Shown: positions 12,826 to 14,163 of the stretch, piece after piece | How the letters are laid out: every line of letters begins with the position of its first letter | How positions within the stretch are numbered: position 1 is the first letter of the stretch | DNA from: Actinomycetota bacterium | GTDB lineage: Bacteria > Actinomycetota > Acidimicrobiia > Acidimicrobiales > Microtrichaceae | DNA: 14,163 bases | Assembly (NCBI GenBank): GCA_018268735.1 | Contig: JAFDWA010000018.1 | Span: 1-14,163 of the forward strand | Direction of reading: 5' to 3' | Notes under the pieces: model-generated | What the model was told of the DNA's origin: nothing | Database searches by the model: none | The model's input: only the letters and a program-made list of their open reading frames with translations | Translations under genes and position numbers: made by a program

Positions 12826-14070
12826 ATGGCAGCAGAACTCGGAGCGGACGGTTGGTTGCTCGTCTCGGCGGCACTGGTGTTGTTCATGACACCGGGACTC
12901 GCGTTCTTCTACGGCGGCATGGACCGCAGCCGCAACGTCCTCAACATGTTCATGATGAGCTTCTGGTGCCTGCTCACGGTGCCGATCGCGTGGGTGCTGG
13001 TCGGGTTCTCGATCGCTGCGGGACGGCCCGGTGCCTCGTGGTTCGGGGGCTTCGACGCTGCGTTCCTCGGGAACCTGAACCTGACGAACCAGGCCGGTGC
13101 CGACAAGCTCCTGCTCGTCGCCTTCCTCGGGATGTTCGCGGTGATCACCCCGGCGTTGATCTCCGGTGCAGTGGCCGACCGCATGAAGTTCTCGGCGTGG
13201 GCGGTGTTCGCGCCGCTGTGGATGCTGGTGGTGTTCGCGCCGGTGTTCAAGTGGGTCTACGGCGGGTGGCTGGGCCAGCGCGGATCGCTCGACTTCGCGG
13301 GCGGCACCGCGATCCACGTCAACGCCGGCATCGCCGCGCTCGTGGCGGTGCTCATCCTGGGCAAGCGCAAGGGGTGGCCCGCCGAGGGCCATCCGCCGCA
13401 CTCGATGCCGCTCGTGATGATCGGCACCGGCATCCTGTGGTTCGGCTGGTTCGGGTTCAACGCCGGGTCGGCCCTGAAGGCTGACGGCGTCGCCGTCCAG
13501 GCCTTCATGAACACCTTCCTCGCAGCCGCGGCCGCGGGCCTGGCGTGGGCGGTCGTCGAGCGGGTCAAGGACGGTCACTTCACGAACCTCGGCGCAGCGT
13601 CGGGCATCGTCGCAGGACTCGTGGCGATCACGCCTGCGTGCGGCTACGTGTCGTCGATGTCGTCGATCTGGATCGGCCTCGCCGCTGGTGCCGTCTGCTA
13701 CTTCGCGGTGCACCTCAAGTTCAAGGCGGGGTTCGACGACGCGCTCGACGTCGTCGGTGTCCACTTCGTCGGCGGCCTGATCGGCTCGTTGATGATCGGC
13801 CTGTTCGCCGACCCGGCGTACTTCGGCACCCACAACCTGCGTGGCCTCTTCTACGGCGGCGGTCTGCGTCTGCTCGGTGAGCAGGCGATCGCCAACGGGG
13901 TGACGATCCTGTACTCGGGAACGGTCACCGCGGTGATCCTCCTCGCGTTGAGGGCGACGATCGGGATCCGGGTGCCGACAGACGTCGAAGCGAGCGGTCT
14001 CGACGTCAGCGAGCACGCAGAGACCGCGTACAACACCGGCGAGGCGTTCATGGAGCGAGCCGGCTTCTGA
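12826..14070 (+). CDS. amt: Ammonium transporter, Amt/MEP/Rh family
   Basis: The 414-residue membrane protein has the Amt hallmarks. FMTPGLAFFYGGM is at 20-32, ITPALISGAVADRMKF follows residue 106, and DFAGGTAIHVNAG contains D156 and the first pore His, H164. WFGWFGFNAGSAL is at 205-217, and DDALDVVGVHFVGG carries the second pore His, H313. About eleven helices fit the family fold; the functional unit is a trimer conducting ammonium. The C-terminal tail (RVPTDVEASGLDVSEHAETAYN) is the conserved segment used for regulation by PII/GlnK. The ATG at 12826 follows GGAAGG (12816-12821) with a four-base spacer; an in-frame start 14 codons upstream lacks a ribosome binding site. A GlnR-like site lies upstream. 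A glnK gene often follows amt, but none begins in the 93 bases left in the window. Confidence 0.95.
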   Translation: MAAELGADGWLLVSAALVLFMTPGLAFFYGGMDRSRNVLNMFMMSFWCLLTVPIAWVLVGFSIAAGRPGASWFGGFDAAFLGNLNLTNQAGADKLLLVAFLGMFAVITPALISGAVADRMKFSAWAVFAPLWMLVVFAPVFKWVYGGWLGQRGSLDFAGGTAIHVNAGIAALVAVLILGKRKGWPAEGHPPHSMPLVMIGTGILWFGWFGFNAGSALKADGVAVQAFMNTFLAAAAAGLAWAVVERVKDGHFTNLGAASGIVAGLVAITPACGYVSSMSSIWIGLAAGAVCYFAVHLKFKAGFDDALDVVGVHFVGGLIGSLMIGLFADPAYFGTHNLRGLFYGGGLRLLGEQAIANGVTILYSGTVTAVILLALRATIGIRVPTDVEASGLDVSEHAETAYNTGEAFMERAGF

Positions 14071-14163
14071 TCACCACGAGGGTCCGGGGTCGGCATCCAC
14101 GTCCACCTGCCTCCCCCGAACTTGTAGCCGACGGTCGCCCACACGACCCCACCACGACAAGTC
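14071..14163. other. Window tail without a supported gene
   Basis: On the minus strand a frame is open from the window edge to a TGA at 14073-14071, directly beside the amt stop. This could be the last 30 codons of a convergent gene. Its third codon positions are only about 73% GC by my count (22 of 30), lower than is usual in such GC-rich DNA, so I do not call it. No terminator hairpin after amt was recognised. Confidence 0.3.

Noticed and set aside
13851..14144. Minus-strand frame of 97 codons running into the amt 3' end
   Set aside because: The first 20 or so codons have GC-rich third positions (reading WATVGYKFGGGRWTW), but the frame then overlaps over 200 bases of the clear amt gene and matches nothing I recognise.
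1..14163. Mobile element, CRISPR array, tRNA/rRNA, toxin-antitoxin or defence island
   Set aside because: No transposase, integrase, terminal inverted repeats, spaced direct repeats, RNA gene folds or known defence domains were seen; the only tandem repeats are the 19-bp and 18-bp triplets.

Overview
The window is high-GC DNA with tightly packed genes on both strands, GTG and ATG starts, and -10-like TANNNT elements close to start codons. Together with dprE1 and a decaprenyl-phosphate phosphoribosyltransferase-type UbiA, this points to an actinobacterial chromosome. An Acidimicrobiia-like lineage would fit, but that is inference. I see no tRNA, rRNA, CRISPR array, transposase or phage gene. 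It reads as ordinary core and metabolic chromosome.

Layout. 1-1653 (+) is the 3' part of a large secreted repeat protein. Its stop codon sits inside a perfect 19-bp triple tandem repeat, and an 11-bp-stem hairpin follows. 1822-2412 (+) is a small DEDDy 3'-5' exonuclease with a probable leaderless promoter. 2541-3494 (+) is an unrecognised 317-residue protein preceded by two perfect palindromes. 3630-8217 (+) is a complete carbohydrate or glycerol-3-phosphate type ABC importer in the order ATPase, permease, permease, lipoprotein binding protein. A 10-bp-stem hairpin separates it from the convergent gene.

8288-11772 (-) holds dprE1, ubiA and sua5. UbiA and DprE1 catalyse consecutive early steps towards decaprenylphosphoryl-arabinose, the arabinofuranose donor for cell-wall polymers, and the two genes overlap by 4 bp. 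DprE1 has Thr where mycobacterial enzymes have the benzothiazinone-target Cys387. Sua5 makes threonylcarbamoyl-AMP for tRNA t6A. It is divergent from a short-chain dehydrogenase (11837-12649, +), and the shared intergenic region carries an 11-bp inverted repeat whose two arms contain the two candidate -10 elements. An ammonium transporter (12826-14070, +) follows, preceded by GAAAC-N6-GAAAC, which resembles a GlnR operator. The last 93 bases have no supported gene.

The main cross-cutting observation is a recurring TAG-N-N-T-C-C-G element ahead of four transcription units, with a weaker fifth copy before ubiA. I did not find a clearly new multi-gene system. The most open items are the 317-residue unknown protein, the tandem repeat that places a stop in all three frames, and the promoter motif.
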